Positions 41,830 to 51,263 of a stretch of DNA of 64,000 bases are shown here, in pieces. Source of the DNA: Kushneria pakistanensis (lineage in GTDB: Bacteria; Pseudomonadota; Gammaproteobacteria; Pseudomonadales; Halomonadaceae). The position numbers were made by a program, and so were the translations under genes. The notes beneath the pieces are model-generated. The model made no database searches, was not told the DNA's origin, and saw nothing but the letters and a program-made list of their open reading frames with translations. The stretch is from NCBI RefSeq assembly GCF_014652795.1, contig NZ_BMZM01000001.1:558001-622000 (forward strand). The letters run 5' to 3'. The first letter of the stretch is position 1. Each line of letters begins with the position of its first letter.

Positions 41830-42840
41830 ATGGGGTTACTGGTCGATGGGCAGTGGGTGGACCGCTGGTACGACACCAGGGGTAATGATGGCGAATTTGT
41901 TCGTGAATCCGCACAGCTGCGTGACTGGGTTACGCCTGATGGCGAACCGGGTCCTGAAGGGCAGGCCGGCGTCAGTGCGGGTAGCAACCGCTTTCATCTT
42001 TATGTGTCGCTGGCCTGTCCGTGGGCGCATCGGGCGCTGATCATGCGTCGCCTCAAGGGGCTTTCCGATCTGGTGGGCGTCTCGGTGACCAGCCCGTACA
42101 TGCTGGATGAGGGCTGGACCTATGAGCTGGAGGAAGGCTCAAGCGGCGATCCGGTCAACGGCGTGCGTCGCCACTATCAGCTTTATACGCTGACGGATGC
42201 GCATTACACGGGGCGCGTGACCGTGCCTGTGCTGTGGGACAAGAAAAAATCACGCATCGTCAACAATGAATCTGCCGATCTGATGCGTATTTTCAACACG
42301 GCCTTTGATGAGCTGACCGGCAACACGCTTGATCTTTACCCGGCGCCGCTGCGTGAAGAGATTGATCGCATCAATAATGAGGTCTATGACCGGGTCAACA
42401 ATGGGGTGTACAAGGCCGGATTTGCCACCGAGCAGAAAGTGTACGAAAAACATGTCACTGCCCTGTTCGAAACACTTGATCGGCTGGAGGCTCTGCTCGG
42501 CGAGCGACGCTATTTGGTGGGCGAGTATCTGACCGAGGCCGATATTCGTCTATTCACCACGCTGGTGCGCTTTGACAGCGTCTATTACGGTCATTTCAAG
42601 TGCAATCTTCAAAGGATCGAGGATTATCCTGCACTGTCAAACTATCTACGCGAGCTTTATCAATGGCCGGAGATAGCCGAGACCGTCAACATGACGCATA
42701 TCAAGCGTCACTACCATGGCAGTCATCCGAGCATCAATCCCAATGGCATCATCCCTCTGGGGCCGGTGCTGGATCTTGATCGGCCGCACGATCGTGAGCG
42801 TCTACCGGGCAGAGGCATCCGGCAACGCACTCATCAATAA
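41830..42840 (+). CDS. Glutathionyl-hydroquinone reductase (Xi-class GST)
   Basis: 336 residues. The N-terminal thioredoxin-like domain contains LACPWAHRALIMRRLKGL with catalytic Cys63. TVPVLWDKKKSRIVNNESADLMRI gives the glutathione-binding region. The C-terminal helical domain contains YLTEADIRLFTTLVRFDSVYYGHFKCN, which is typical of the YqjG/PcpF class. These enzymes reduce glutathionyl-hydroquinones back to hydroquinones and help against quinone stress. The gene is downstream of the LysR regulator. A nine-base hairpin (GGAGCCATC/GATGGCTCC, 42870-42892) follows. Confidence 0.93.
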   Translation: MGLLVDGQWVDRWYDTRGNDGEFVRESAQLRDWVTPDGEPGPEGQAGVSAGSNRFHLYVSLACPWAHRALIMRRLKGLSDLVGVSVTSPYMLDEGWTYELEEGSSGDPVNGVRRHYQLYTLTDAHYTGRVTVPVLWDKKKSRIVNNESADLMRIFNTAFDELTGNTLDLYPAPLREEIDRINNEVYDRVNNGVYKAGFATEQKVYEKHVTALFETLDRLEALLGERRYLVGEYLTEADIRLFTTLVRFDSVYYGHFKCNLQRIEDYPALSNYLRELYQWPEIAETVNMTHIKRHYHGSHPSINPNGIIPLGPVLDLDRPHDRERLPGRGIRQRTHQ

Positions 42841-42869
42841 CGGATGTATCAAGAAGAGGTCATAGGCAG

Positions 42870-42892
42870 GAGCCATCGATGCGATGGCTCCT
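42870..42892 (+). terminator. Hairpin after the glutathionyl-hydroquinone reductase gene
   Basis: GGAGCCATC and GATGGCTCC with a five-base loop; no clean T-run follows, so it is only a possible terminator. The rest of the 470-bp gap to the helicase gene shows no ORF of note. Confidence 0.45.
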
Positions 42893-43279
42893 GCCACCTG
42901 TTGTCTCTTCGACTTTCGGCGTGCACAACCAGCCGCACTGTGATAGATTATGTCCACCTCGCTTGTGAAGACCCTGCCATCTCTGCTGATTCGCCCCCAT
43001 TGAGACTGCCGTTGCGTAGGGGACGATTCTCCAAGGCGCCAAAGCGCCCACGCATCGATGGAGCATTGGGCACCATACGACGGCAGTGACTGCCACGACC
43101 TGTCGGTCGCCGCGTATGACGTGTTGCCCAGATGCAATAACGGTCGCCACATGCCACGGATATCGCCGTTTGTTCGCCTGTAGTGCGAACCGATCGTGAC
43201 GATACGAGTGCGACCGGTCCGGGAACCATCCGATATGTCTATCGTCCGATGAGTGTCTCCCGACCAGACATTTTCCCCC

Positions 43280-43296
43280 GCCGGTTTGATACCGGC
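43280..43296 (+). promoter_or_regulatory. Hairpin next to the helicase ribosome binding site
   Basis: GCCGGT / ACCGGC with loop TTGAT sits four bases before AAGGTG and 15 bases before the ATG. It may help cold- or helicase-dependent translation control. Confidence 0.35.
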
Positions 43297-43310
43297 TTAT
43301 AAGGTGTGAC

Positions 43311-45038
43311 ATGACTTCTACTTCCGTTGCCTCGCCGAATTTCGGTGACATGGCGCTGCTGCCTGCTGTTCTTGAATCTCTTGAATCCCTGGGCTACGAA
43401 ACGCCGTCTCCCATTCAGGCACAGACCATTCCATCGCTTCTGGAAGGCGCTGACCTTTTGGGTCAGGCGCAAACCGGTACCGGCAAGACAGCCGCTTTTG
43501 CCTTGCCGCTGCTCTCCAAGCTGGACCTTGATCGTCGCGAAGCGCAGGTGCTGGTACTGGCCCCGACGCGTGAGCTCGCCCAGCAGGTTGCCGTGGCCTT
43601 CAGCCGCTACGGTCAGAATATCAAGGGCCTTGAGGTCGTGACACTGTGCGGTGGTCAGGACTACCGTGAACAGATGCGCGGTCTGAAAAGTGGTGGCCAG
43701 ATCGTCGTGGGTACACCGGGTCGTGTCATCGACCACCTGGACCGCGGCTCACTGAGCCTGACCGGCCTGAATGCGCTGGTACTCGACGAAGCCGACGAGA
43801 TGCTGCGCATGGGCTTCATTGATGACGTCAAGCGCGTCCTCAAGGATACCCCGACCGACGCACAGCGCGTATTCTTCTCGGCGACCCTGCCGCCGGAAAT
43901 CTCGCGCATCGTCAGCCGCTACCTGGTTGACCCGATTACCGTACAGATCGAATCGCGTGCGGCCACGACCACCATCCAGCAGCGTCTGTGTCGCGTTGAT
44001 GGCCCGGCCAAGATTGAAGCGCTGGCACGTATTGTCGAAGTCGAGCCGGTGGATGCCGCCATCGTCTTTGTCCGTACCCGTGCGTCATGCACCACGCTGG
44101 TGGATCAGCTGGTCGCCCGTGGTATCGCTGCGGCACCGCTGTCCGGTGATCTGGATCAGAGCCTGCGTGAGCGTACCGTACAGCGTCTGAAAAAGGGCAA
44201 GGTCGACGTGCTGGTAGCGACCGACGTTGCCGCTCGTGGCCTTGACGTACCGCGTATTACGCATGTCATCAACTTTGACATGCCCCACGATACCGAAGCC
44301 TACATTCACCGTATCGGCCGTACCGGCCGTGCCGGTCGTGAAGGTACGGCAATCACCTTTGCCGGTGGCCGTGAAGTGCGCAAGATTCGCTGGCTCGAGC
44401 AGGCGACCGGTCAGAAAATCGAGATCATGGAGCTTCCTGACGAGAAGACCATGCGTGCGCATCGCGACGAGAAGTTCAAGGCGCGTGCCGAAGCCATGCT
44501 CGAGCGCGGTCATGAGCACCAGCGTGCCATGGTCGAATCGCTGCTGGAAGAAGGGATCGATCCGATCGATCTGGCCTGTGTCTTTGCAAGCCTTGCCCGT
44601 GCCGGTGAGCCGCCGATTCGCTCACTGCCGAAGTCCAATCCGCGCAGCGAGCGTCCGGAACGTGGTGAACGCTCCGAGCGTGGCGGTGAGCGTCGTCCCC
44701 CGCGTCGTCGCGAAAGCGGCCCGACCGAAGGCATGACCCGTTACCGCCTGGCCGTGGGCCATCGTGACAACATCAAGCCGGGTCAGCTGGTTGGTGCACT
44801 GGCCAATGAGGGTGGTATCGAAGGCGCTCGTATCGGCCGCATCGACATCCGCCAGACCCATAGCCTGGTCGAGCTGCCCACCAGCCTGCCCGAGACCGTA
44901 CTGGCCAAGATGGCGCGTGCCCGTGTTGGCGGTCGCCAGCTCGAGATCAGCAAGGACAGCGGTCGTCCGGAAGGTGGTCAGAGCGAAGGTCGTGAGCAGC
45001 GTCCGCGTCGTGATGATCGTCGCCAGCAGGCCTCCTGA
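43311..45038 (+). CDS. deaD: DEAD-box RNA helicase with DbpA-type RNA-binding tail
   Basis: 575 residues. The Q motif (ETPSPIQAQTIP), motif I (AQTGTGKT at residues 53-60), motif II (VLDEADEM) and motif III (FFSATLP) are all present. Helicase C motifs follow (ATDVAARGLDVPRI, HRIGRTGRAGREG). The tail has an Arg-rich linker and a DbpA RNA-binding domain (TRYRLAVGHRDNIKPGQLVGALANEGGIEGARIGRIDI). It unwinds structured RNA in ribosome assembly and mRNA decay, often at low temperature. A long leader (over 400 bp gap) with a hairpin next to the RBS suggests post-transcriptional control. DeaD/CsdA is the best name. Confidence 0.93.
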   Translation: MTSTSVASPNFGDMALLPAVLESLESLGYETPSPIQAQTIPSLLEGADLLGQAQTGTGKTAAFALPLLSKLDLDRREAQVLVLAPTRELAQQVAVAFSRYGQNIKGLEVVTLCGGQDYREQMRGLKSGGQIVVGTPGRVIDHLDRGSLSLTGLNALVLDEADEMLRMGFIDDVKRVLKDTPTDAQRVFFSATLPPEISRIVSRYLVDPITVQIESRAATTTIQQRLCRVDGPAKIEALARIVEVEPVDAAIVFVRTRASCTTLVDQLVARGIAAAPLSGDLDQSLRERTVQRLKKGKVDVLVATDVAARGLDVPRITHVINFDMPHDTEAYIHRIGRTGRAGREGTAITFAGGREVRKIRWLEQATGQKIEIMELPDEKTMRAHRDEKFKARAEAMLERGHEHQRAMVESLLEEGIDPIDLACVFASLARAGEPPIRSLPKSNPRSERPERGERSERGGERRPPRRRESGPTEGMTRYRLAVGHRDNIKPGQLVGALANEGGIEGARIGRIDIRQTHSLVELPTSLPETVLAKMARARVGGRQLEISKDSGRPEGGQSEGREQRPRRDDRRQQAS

Positions 45039-45088
45039 GGCCATGATGCTGATGCGCTGAAAGGCGCATCGGCATGAAAGCTATCATG

Positions 45089-45124
45089 AAAGGCCCTCTG
45101 CCCAATCGGCAGGGGGCCTTTTTC
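45089..45124 (+). terminator. Terminator after the DEAD-box helicase
   Basis: AAAGGCCC, CTGCC / GGCAG and GGGCCTTT arms with TTTTT following. A smaller GATGCG/CGCATC stem lies at 45055-45070. Confidence 0.85.
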
Positions 45125-45208
45125 ATGTGTAACGAAAAGCACCGCGCCAAGGCGCTGGCATTCATTGAGCAGCGTTGTCTACGCTCAGACAACATCCAGG
45201 GAGGGCAT

Positions 45209-45937
45209 ATGACATCAACACGGCAGCCATTACATGAGTGGACCGTCGATCCCGACACCGCCATTGCGCTACAGAAATCACTGGCGCCTCGCATCGTGCG
45301 CAGCGATCAGATCGGAGAGGTCAACCATATTGCCGGGGTGGATATCGGCTTTGAGGATGATGGCAACATCACGCGTGCCGTGATCGTGATCATGCGCTGG
45401 CCTTCTCTTGAGATCGTGGAGCGCGTACTGCACCGCACGCCCACGAAGATGCCTTACATCCCCGGGCTCTTGAGCTTTCGCGAGCTGCCGGCCGCTTTGG
45501 AGGCCTTTGAGCAGCTGAGCGTCATGCCCGATCTTTTGATGGTGGATGGCATGGGCATTGCCCATCCGCGTCGACTGGGGATTGCGGCGCATCTGGGGCT
45601 CTGGCTGGACATGCCGGCCATCGGCGTGGGCAAAAGCCGCCTGTGCGGCCAGCATGACGACGTGCCTGAAGCGCGCGGCAGCTGGGTGCCGCTGATACAC
45701 CGCAACGAGACCATCGGCGCCGTGCTGCGCACCCGTGAACGCGTCAAGCCGCTTTATATTTCGACCGGTCATCGAATCTCTCTGGAGAACTCGATCAGCT
45801 GGGTCATGCAGTGCCTGACCCGCTACAAGCTGCCGGAACCTACCCGACAGGCCGATCGCCTCGCATCTCGACGCACTGCCGAGACACGACGCCCTGAAGG
45901 CGACGCCGCACCTCGCCAGGATGACCTGTCGCTCTAA
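45209..45937 (+). CDS. nfi: Endonuclease V (deoxyinosine 3'-endonuclease)
   Basis: 242 residues from ATG 45209, behind CAGGGAGGG; the frame open from 45074 crosses the terminator and is not used. NHIAGVDIGFED holds the catalytic Asp of the RNase-H-like fold. YIPGLLSFRELPAALEAF gives the PYIPGLLSFRE motif (Tyr wedge and Glu), and LLMVDGMGIAHPRRLGIAAHLGL gives the (V)DG-G-HPR motif. It nicks DNA near hypoxanthine and other damaged bases. Very recognisable family. Confidence 0.95.
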   Translation: MTSTRQPLHEWTVDPDTAIALQKSLAPRIVRSDQIGEVNHIAGVDIGFEDDGNITRAVIVIMRWPSLEIVERVLHRTPTKMPYIPGLLSFRELPAALEAFEQLSVMPDLLMVDGMGIAHPRRLGIAAHLGLWLDMPAIGVGKSRLCGQHDDVPEARGSWVPLIHRNETIGAVLRTRERVKPLYISTGHRISLENSISWVMQCLTRYKLPEPTRQADRLASRRTAETRRPEGDAAPRQDDLSL

Positions 45938-45964
45938 GATATACCGTTATTCTGGTATCATGAC

Positions 45965-46984
45965 TCAGTGATTCTGGCCGAGCCATTCAAGCAGCGATTC
46001 ATGAAAGCGCTCGGGGGCCTGTACCTGAGGTGAGTGCCCCAGGTCCTCGAAGTGCACGTAGGTCGACTCGGGGATGCGCTCGGCAATCTCCGGACCCAGT
46101 TCGGCGTAGTGGCCCAGCGTTTTCTGAACCTCTTCCGGGGCCAGGCCCTTGCCGACGGCAGTGTTGTCCTGATCACCGACGATCAGCAGGGTCGGGATCT
46201 CAAGGTCCTTGAATTCATACACGACCGGCTGGGTAAGAATCATGTCGTAGGTCAGTGCCTGGCTCCAGGCATTGATGTCGCGGCCTTCACCGCGATACAT
46301 GCCGGCCTGCATTTCTACCCAGCGATCATATTCGCCCTTCCAGTGCCCAGCGTAGTAGGTGCTCTGTTGATACTCGCGCATCTTATCGGCGCTGGCCTGT
46401 TTCTCACTCTCATACCAGTCATCGATTGATTGCCATGGCACGCCCTTCGCCTTCCAGTCCTCCAGTCCGATGGGGTTAACCAGTACCAGCCGCTGAGTAG
46501 CGTCGGGATACATCAGCGCATAGCGTGTGGCCAGCATGCCACCCATCGAATGGCCCAGTACGGTCGCGTTCTCGATCCCGAGATGTTCCAGCAGGGCATG
46601 GGTATTGCTGGCCAGCTGCTGGAAACTGTACTGATAATGCTGCGGCTTGCTGGACTTGCAAAAGCCGATCTGGTCCGGCGCGATCACGCGATAACCCTGC
46701 TGTGTCAGCGCCTTGATAGTTGCTTCCCATGTGGCGCCGCAAAAATTCTTGCCATGCATCAAAACGACCGTTTCACCGTTGGCATCGCCCTGTGGGGCCA
46801 CGTCCATGTACATCATTTCAAGCGATTGCTGCTGGGAGTTCAGTTCAAAACGATGCAGTGCCCACGGGTAGTCGAAACCTTCCAGTCGGGGGCCATAGAC
46901 CGGTGCATCATCAGCAGTGTCATTGGCAGCCATGGCGGACAGTGCCAGAGAAGCAAGCAGAGGGGCCAGCAGGAGAACGCGCAT
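45965..46984 (-). CDS. Secreted alpha/beta hydrolase
   Basis: 339 residues from ATG 46984 (MRVLLLAPLLASLALSAMAAND), with AAGGAAT upstream; cleavage after AMA. A hydrolase core follows. VVLMHGKNFCGATWEATIKALTQQGYRVIAPDQIGFCKSSKP is the HG oxyanion region, ATVLGHSMGGMLATRYALMYP contains the nucleophile Ser, LLIVGDQDNTAVG is the acid Asp region and FEDLGHSPQ supplies the catalytic His. The substrate is unknown; family members include esterases and epoxide or haloalkane hydrolases. Divergent from a membrane-protein gene. Confidence 0.9.
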   Translation of the reverse strand: MRVLLLAPLLASLALSAMAANDTADDAPVYGPRLEGFDYPWALHRFELNSQQQSLEMMYMDVAPQGDANGETVVLMHGKNFCGATWEATIKALTQQGYRVIAPDQIGFCKSSKPQHYQYSFQQLASNTHALLEHLGIENATVLGHSMGGMLATRYALMYPDATQRLVLVNPIGLEDWKAKGVPWQSIDDWYESEKQASADKMREYQQSTYYAGHWKGEYDRWVEMQAGMYRGEGRDINAWSQALTYDMILTQPVVYEFKDLEIPTLLIVGDQDNTAVGKGLAPEEVQKTLGHYAELGPEIAERIPESTYVHFEDLGHSPQVQAPERFHESLLEWLGQNH

Positions 46985-47308
46985 GAAATATTCCTTACCA
47001 GACATCGTGGGTCGATGTTGTTGTCGTGGAGGTGTCAGATATCCATCGTTTGACGGCTCTTGAGTCTGGCAAAAAATGACAGGGCATAATGAGGCCGGTG
47101 TGGCTTTTTAAGTTCTCCTAAAGACCAGCAGGCGCACGGTCGGGCACGACGTTGAATGATTCGATCTGTCATGATCTTTCGCCACAGGCGACACGCAGGC
47201 CCTGTATCCCGCCATGGGCGGCACACAGTGCTGTCGAAGTGGTCGTTTGTTTGCCATGATATGACGCCTGAACCCACTATGCCCATCGCAATCAAAGGAC
47301 CCCCGGCC

Positions 47309-47887
47309 ATGCAGAAAAAAGGTATTGGCGATTTCTTTTTCACCATCGTTCTCTGGATTCTGATCGGTGGTCTGGCCCAGTGGCTGATGCAGCATCAGCT
47401 CAATGGCGACGGGAGCAGTGCGGCGGTGACCGGAATGTCCACCGGCAGCAACATGGCCGAAGGCGTCGGCTTTTCCTCCTACTGGAGCGCGCTGGGGCTG
47501 GTATCGCTGTTTTTTGCTGTCATTGCCTTTATGGCGCGTGATTTGATGCGCGACAATCCGGTGACACGTTCGCTGAAGGTGATTGGCACACGTCTTTTGA
47601 GCACGACCTTTGATATCGGCCTTTTTGCGCTGGGCGGTACGCTCTTTTTGATGCTCAGCCCGACGGCCGTGAATACGGTGCCACAGTGGCAGGCGCTTTT
47701 CATCGGCATCAGCCTGCCGTTTTTTGTCGTCATCCTGATCGTACTGGGCATTATCTGGTGTCTGCTGAGATTTTCGCGCCTCTCGCTGGTGAGCATCCCG
47801 GCGCTTGAGTTCAAGCCGATGGTGCGGGTAGCGCTCTATCTGGGTCTTCTGGCGATTCTGGTGCTGGCGGCCTGGCTGGCGATATAA
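47309..47887 (+). CDS. Inner-membrane protein of unknown function
   Basis: 192 residues from ATG 47309 (MQKKGIGDFFFTIVLWILIGG), with AAAGGA upstream; an ATG at 47279 adds ten residues. Hydrophobic segments lie near residues 8-27, 52-73, 97-115, 120-145 and 170-192 (LFALGGTLFLML, LFIGISLPFFVVILIVLGIIWCLLRF, VRVALYLGLLAILVLAAWLAI). No family is recognised. It stands alone with a terminator behind it. Confidence 0.65.
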   Translation: MQKKGIGDFFFTIVLWILIGGLAQWLMQHQLNGDGSSAAVTGMSTGSNMAEGVGFSSYWSALGLVSLFFAVIAFMARDLMRDNPVTRSLKVIGTRLLSTTFDIGLFALGGTLFLMLSPTAVNTVPQWQALFIGISLPFFVVILIVLGIIWCLLRFSRLSLVSIPALEFKPMVRVALYLGLLAILVLAAWLAI

Positions 47888-47898
47888 GCTGCTCCCGA

Positions 47899-47929
47899 TA
47901 AAAAAGGCCTCTCTGGAGGCCTTTTTTTA
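47899..47929 (+). terminator. Terminator between the membrane protein and sbcC
   Basis: AAAAAGGCCTC / GAGGCCTTTTTTT, likely bidirectional between convergent genes. Confidence 0.88.
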
Positions 47930-47954
47930 TGGTTAAAGGATGGGTCTTAGAGGC

Positions 47955-50900
47955 TCAGCTCAGGCTGATATCGCTCTGGCCATTGCCGCGCGGTGCCACC
48001 CGGATCTGCACCGGTATACGTTCATGCATGTCCTGCACGTGGGAAATGACACCCACCCGGCGACCCTGAGACTGCAGCGCATCGAGGGCATCCATGGCCT
48101 GTGACAGCGACTGCGGATCGAGGCTGCCAAATCCTTCATCGATGAACAGGGTTTCAATGCGTAGCTGATGGGACGCCATCGAGGCCAGCGCCAGCGCCAG
48201 CGCCAGCGATACCAGAAAGGTTTCTCCGCCCGAGAGCGAATGGACGGAACGGCGCTCATCGCCCATCTGCGTATCGATGACCAGAAGCCCCAGTTCACTG
48301 CCGCCACGCGCCAGTCGGTAGCGCCGCGCCAGGCTTTCAAGATGAATGTTGGCATGCTTGATCAGCCGCTCCAAGTTCCAGGCCTGAGCAATACGGCGAA
48401 ACTTCTTGCCATCGGCGGCGCCGATCAAACCGGAAATGCGTCCCCAGCGTGTCACTTCACGGCGGTGCTGTTCCAGAGTCTTCTCGATCTCGCGGGCCTG
48501 GGTGCGGCAGTGATCATCGTGACGAAGCGCATGGTCAGCCTCATCGCGCGCGCTTTGAGCCTCCGGCAGGCGCGTTGCCAGGCTCGCCTGATGTTGGTCA
48601 AGCGCGGCAAAACGCGCATCGCGCCACGCCTTCAGAGTACGTGACTCATCCTGTGGGGGCATGGTGGCATCAGGCTGCCCGGCATGTTCACCGTAATGGT
48701 GGCGATGACGTAGAAGCACCTCCAGCCGCTCCTGACTCAGCAGATACGCCTCGTTGAGACGCTGGTCCGTGGCCGCCATGTCGCGCGAAAGCTGTTGATG
48801 CTGCTCGGGCGTAAAGGACAGCAGTGTTGCCAGCGTGTCATCGTCGATGTCGGGATGCGTTTCACGCCACTGTGCCATGTCCCGTGACAGGTTATCGCGG
48901 GCAAGTGCCTGATCCTTTCGTTGCTGTTGAAGCTGCCACACCTCCTGCTCAAGCGTTCGGCACTGCTCGTGGCAGGCTTCCAGACGCTTGTGTGTCACGG
49001 TGAGCTGTTGCTCGGCTGTTTCGAGTCCGCGATCAAGGGTGTCACGCCAGGCGCTGACATCCGGGTGGTCGCCAAGTTGCGCTTTCAACGTCTGGATCAG
49101 CGTATCTCGCTCGTCAGCGAGCGGGGCAAGCGTGGCCTCAAGTGTCTGGATCTGTTCCCGTGCATGTGTCACTCCGGCCTCCAGCCGTACGGTTTCTACT
49201 TCCAGTCCGTGCAGTTGTTCCTGAAGCGGTGTCCTGATCTTCTGGTCCCGATCAAACTGCGCCAGACGTTCGGCCTGCTGGCCATGACGGGCATGGATGT
49301 CGGCCTGCTGCGTCTCAAGCCATGCGCTGCGGGCATCCAGAGTAATGGCAAGCAGCGCCTCGCTTTCGTGACAGGCGTCAAGGCGGTGTCGGGCCTCATG
49401 ACGCTGCGTGCCGAGCGTCTCAAGCGCCTCGCTTCGTTGCGCCATCTGACTGCTGAGTTCGCTGTAGCGCCCTCGCAGCGCCGCGCAGCTTTGGTCCAGT
49501 GCATCGCGGGCCTGTCTGGCCTCTTCAAGCTGGCGCTGCTCTTCGCGCTCGGTGGCCAGGAGCATGGCATGAGCAGGCTGAGACGGTGGCTGGCGGGTAT
49601 AGGGGTGATCATGGCTGCCGCATACCGGGCAGGGGCTGTCCGTTTCAAGGCCTTCGCGCATGGCGGGCACGCTATCGCTGCGGGCGGCACGCAGACTTGC
49701 GATGCTTTTTTCAAGCTGTTCAAGCGTGGCCTTTTGCTGATCAAGGGCCGTGCGTGCGCTGGTGCCTTCTTCTCGCAGCGCTGCAAGCGTCCCTTGATCC
49801 GTGGCCTGCTGCATCTCCAGTGCCTGGTAACGCTGATCCAGCTGATGCCAGTGCTCGTAAGCGTGTTTCAGATCGTCCAGCTGCTGGCGCTGCCGGCGGT
49901 GTTGATCCAGCTGATGCTGGGTGGTTTCCCGCCACTGGGTGAAGGACTCGGTGCCCTCGGTCAGCTGTTGAAGTCGCGCATCAACATCTGCCAGTGATTG
50001 TCGCTGCTGGTGTTCCTTCTGTCGGCAGGTCGCAAGTTTTTGCTGCTGATCTGCCAGTATCTGTCGCTGGCTCCCGAGCTGCGCCTGGGTGTGCAAGGCG
50101 CGCTGGTTCAGATCCTGGTAGCGCTGCTCGTCAAGGGCGCACTGTGCCAACAGCGGTTGCTGTTGTCGGTGATGCTGGCGCCGCGTCTCCAGATGCATCT
50201 GGTGAGCCTTGTGCTGTTGAGCGACGTCATCACGCTGGCGGCTGGCACTGGTCAGGTGTTCACGCACGATGTCGTGACGGTCATCCAGCGCCTTGAGCGA
50301 AGCGGTGAGAGTCTCGTGCTGCACAAAAAGATGGCGTGAGGGGGCAAGGGCATCGAGCTGCGAGAGTCGCTGACGCTGGGCAGCCTGCGCGCTGCGCTCG
50401 TGCAGGGCCTCGTCATGCGCCTGACAGGCGCGCTGCCAGTAGGTTTCAAGCTGCTCATCGGTGGCAAGCCAGGCCTGTTCGCGTTCAAGTGAGTGCTGCT
50501 GCGCCTTGAGCTGCTGCAACTGTGCCAGGGTATCGGCAGCGTGTGCTTCCAGCGTGGCGCGGGCCTCGGGGTCGGCCGGTGTCTGCTGGCCCAGCTGGGC
50601 CTCCAGTGCGGCAACCTCCTTTTCACAGGCCCGGGTGCGCTGAAAGGCGGCAATGGAAAAACGTGAATAGATATCGGTGTCGGTCAGCTTTTCCAGCAGT
50701 TCGCTGCGCTGGTTGTCATCGGCTTTCAAAAAGGCGCTGAACTCGCTTTGCGCCAACAGCACAGCACGGGTGAACTGTTCAAAGCTCAGGCCGAGATGCT
50801 GTGGCAACAAGCGATCAAACTCGCGCTTTTGCGAGGTGATGACCTTTTGATCCGGCAACGACATCAGGCTCTGTTCGATGCCCTGCAGCTTGCCGTCTGC

Positions 50901-51263
50901 CTTGTGGCGCGCGCGTCGCACGCGCCAGCAGGCCCGATAATGCGCGCCGTCGCGGCCGCGAAAATCGACCTCGGCATAGCCGCTGCTTTCGCCTCGACGC
51001 AGCAGGGTGCGTGGGTCGGCGGTGATTAGGGTTTCTTCACCGACATCGGGGGAGAAGGAATCGCGTCCCGGCGCGGTACGAAGGCGCGGGGTGCTGCCAT
51101 AAAGCGCCAGGCACAGCGCGTCCAGCAGCGTGCTCTTGCCGGCGCCGGTGGGGCCGGTAATGGCAAAAAGCCCGGCGCTGTCGAGCGGCGTGGCGGTGAA
51201 GTCGATGGTATGCGGGCCGCTCAGCGAGGCAATGTTGTGAAGGCGAAGGGCCAGAATTCTCAT
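47955..51263 (-). CDS. sbcC: Exonuclease subunit SbcC
   Basis: 1102 residues, SMC/Rad50-like. FAITGPTGAGKSTLLDALCLALYG is Walker A near residue 37. Two long coiled coils flank the zinc hook CPVCGSHDHP near residue 540. The C-terminal ATPase has LSGGETFLVSLALALALAS and LFIDEGFGSLDPQSL. With SbcD it cleaves DNA hairpins and palindromes and processes double-strand ends. Its ATG overlaps the sbcD stop (ATGA at 51260-51263). The normal size and all motifs are intact. Confidence 0.96.
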   Translation of the reverse strand: MRILALRLHNIASLSGPHTIDFTATPLDSAGLFAITGPTGAGKSTLLDALCLALYGSTPRLRTAPGRDSFSPDVGEETLITADPRTLLRRGESSGYAEVDFRGRDGAHYRACWRVRRARHKADGKLQGIEQSLMSLPDQKVITSQKREFDRLLPQHLGLSFEQFTRAVLLAQSEFSAFLKADDNQRSELLEKLTDTDIYSRFSIAAFQRTRACEKEVAALEAQLGQQTPADPEARATLEAHAADTLAQLQQLKAQQHSLEREQAWLATDEQLETYWQRACQAHDEALHERSAQAAQRQRLSQLDALAPSRHLFVQHETLTASLKALDDRHDIVREHLTSASRQRDDVAQQHKAHQMHLETRRQHHRQQQPLLAQCALDEQRYQDLNQRALHTQAQLGSQRQILADQQQKLATCRQKEHQQRQSLADVDARLQQLTEGTESFTQWRETTQHQLDQHRRQRQQLDDLKHAYEHWHQLDQRYQALEMQQATDQGTLAALREEGTSARTALDQQKATLEQLEKSIASLRAARSDSVPAMREGLETDSPCPVCGSHDHPYTRQPPSQPAHAMLLATEREEQRQLEEARQARDALDQSCAALRGRYSELSSQMAQRSEALETLGTQRHEARHRLDACHESEALLAITLDARSAWLETQQADIHARHGQQAERLAQFDRDQKIRTPLQEQLHGLEVETVRLEAGVTHAREQIQTLEATLAPLADERDTLIQTLKAQLGDHPDVSAWRDTLDRGLETAEQQLTVTHKRLEACHEQCRTLEQEVWQLQQQRKDQALARDNLSRDMAQWRETHPDIDDDTLATLLSFTPEQHQQLSRDMAATDQRLNEAYLLSQERLEVLLRHRHHYGEHAGQPDATMPPQDESRTLKAWRDARFAALDQHQASLATRLPEAQSARDEADHALRHDDHCRTQAREIEKTLEQHRREVTRWGRISGLIGAADGKKFRRIAQAWNLERLIKHANIHLESLARRYRLARGGSELGLLVIDTQMGDERRSVHSLSGGETFLVSLALALALASMASHQLRIETLFIDEGFGSLDPQSLSQAMDALDALQSQGRRVGVISHVQDMHERIPVQIRVAPRGNGQSDISLS

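Noticed and set aside
48921-49997. 358-codon plus-strand open frame with hydrophobic stretches
   Set aside because: It lies inside the coiled-coil region of sbcC on the other strand; coiled-coil codons read backwards give such Leu-rich frames.
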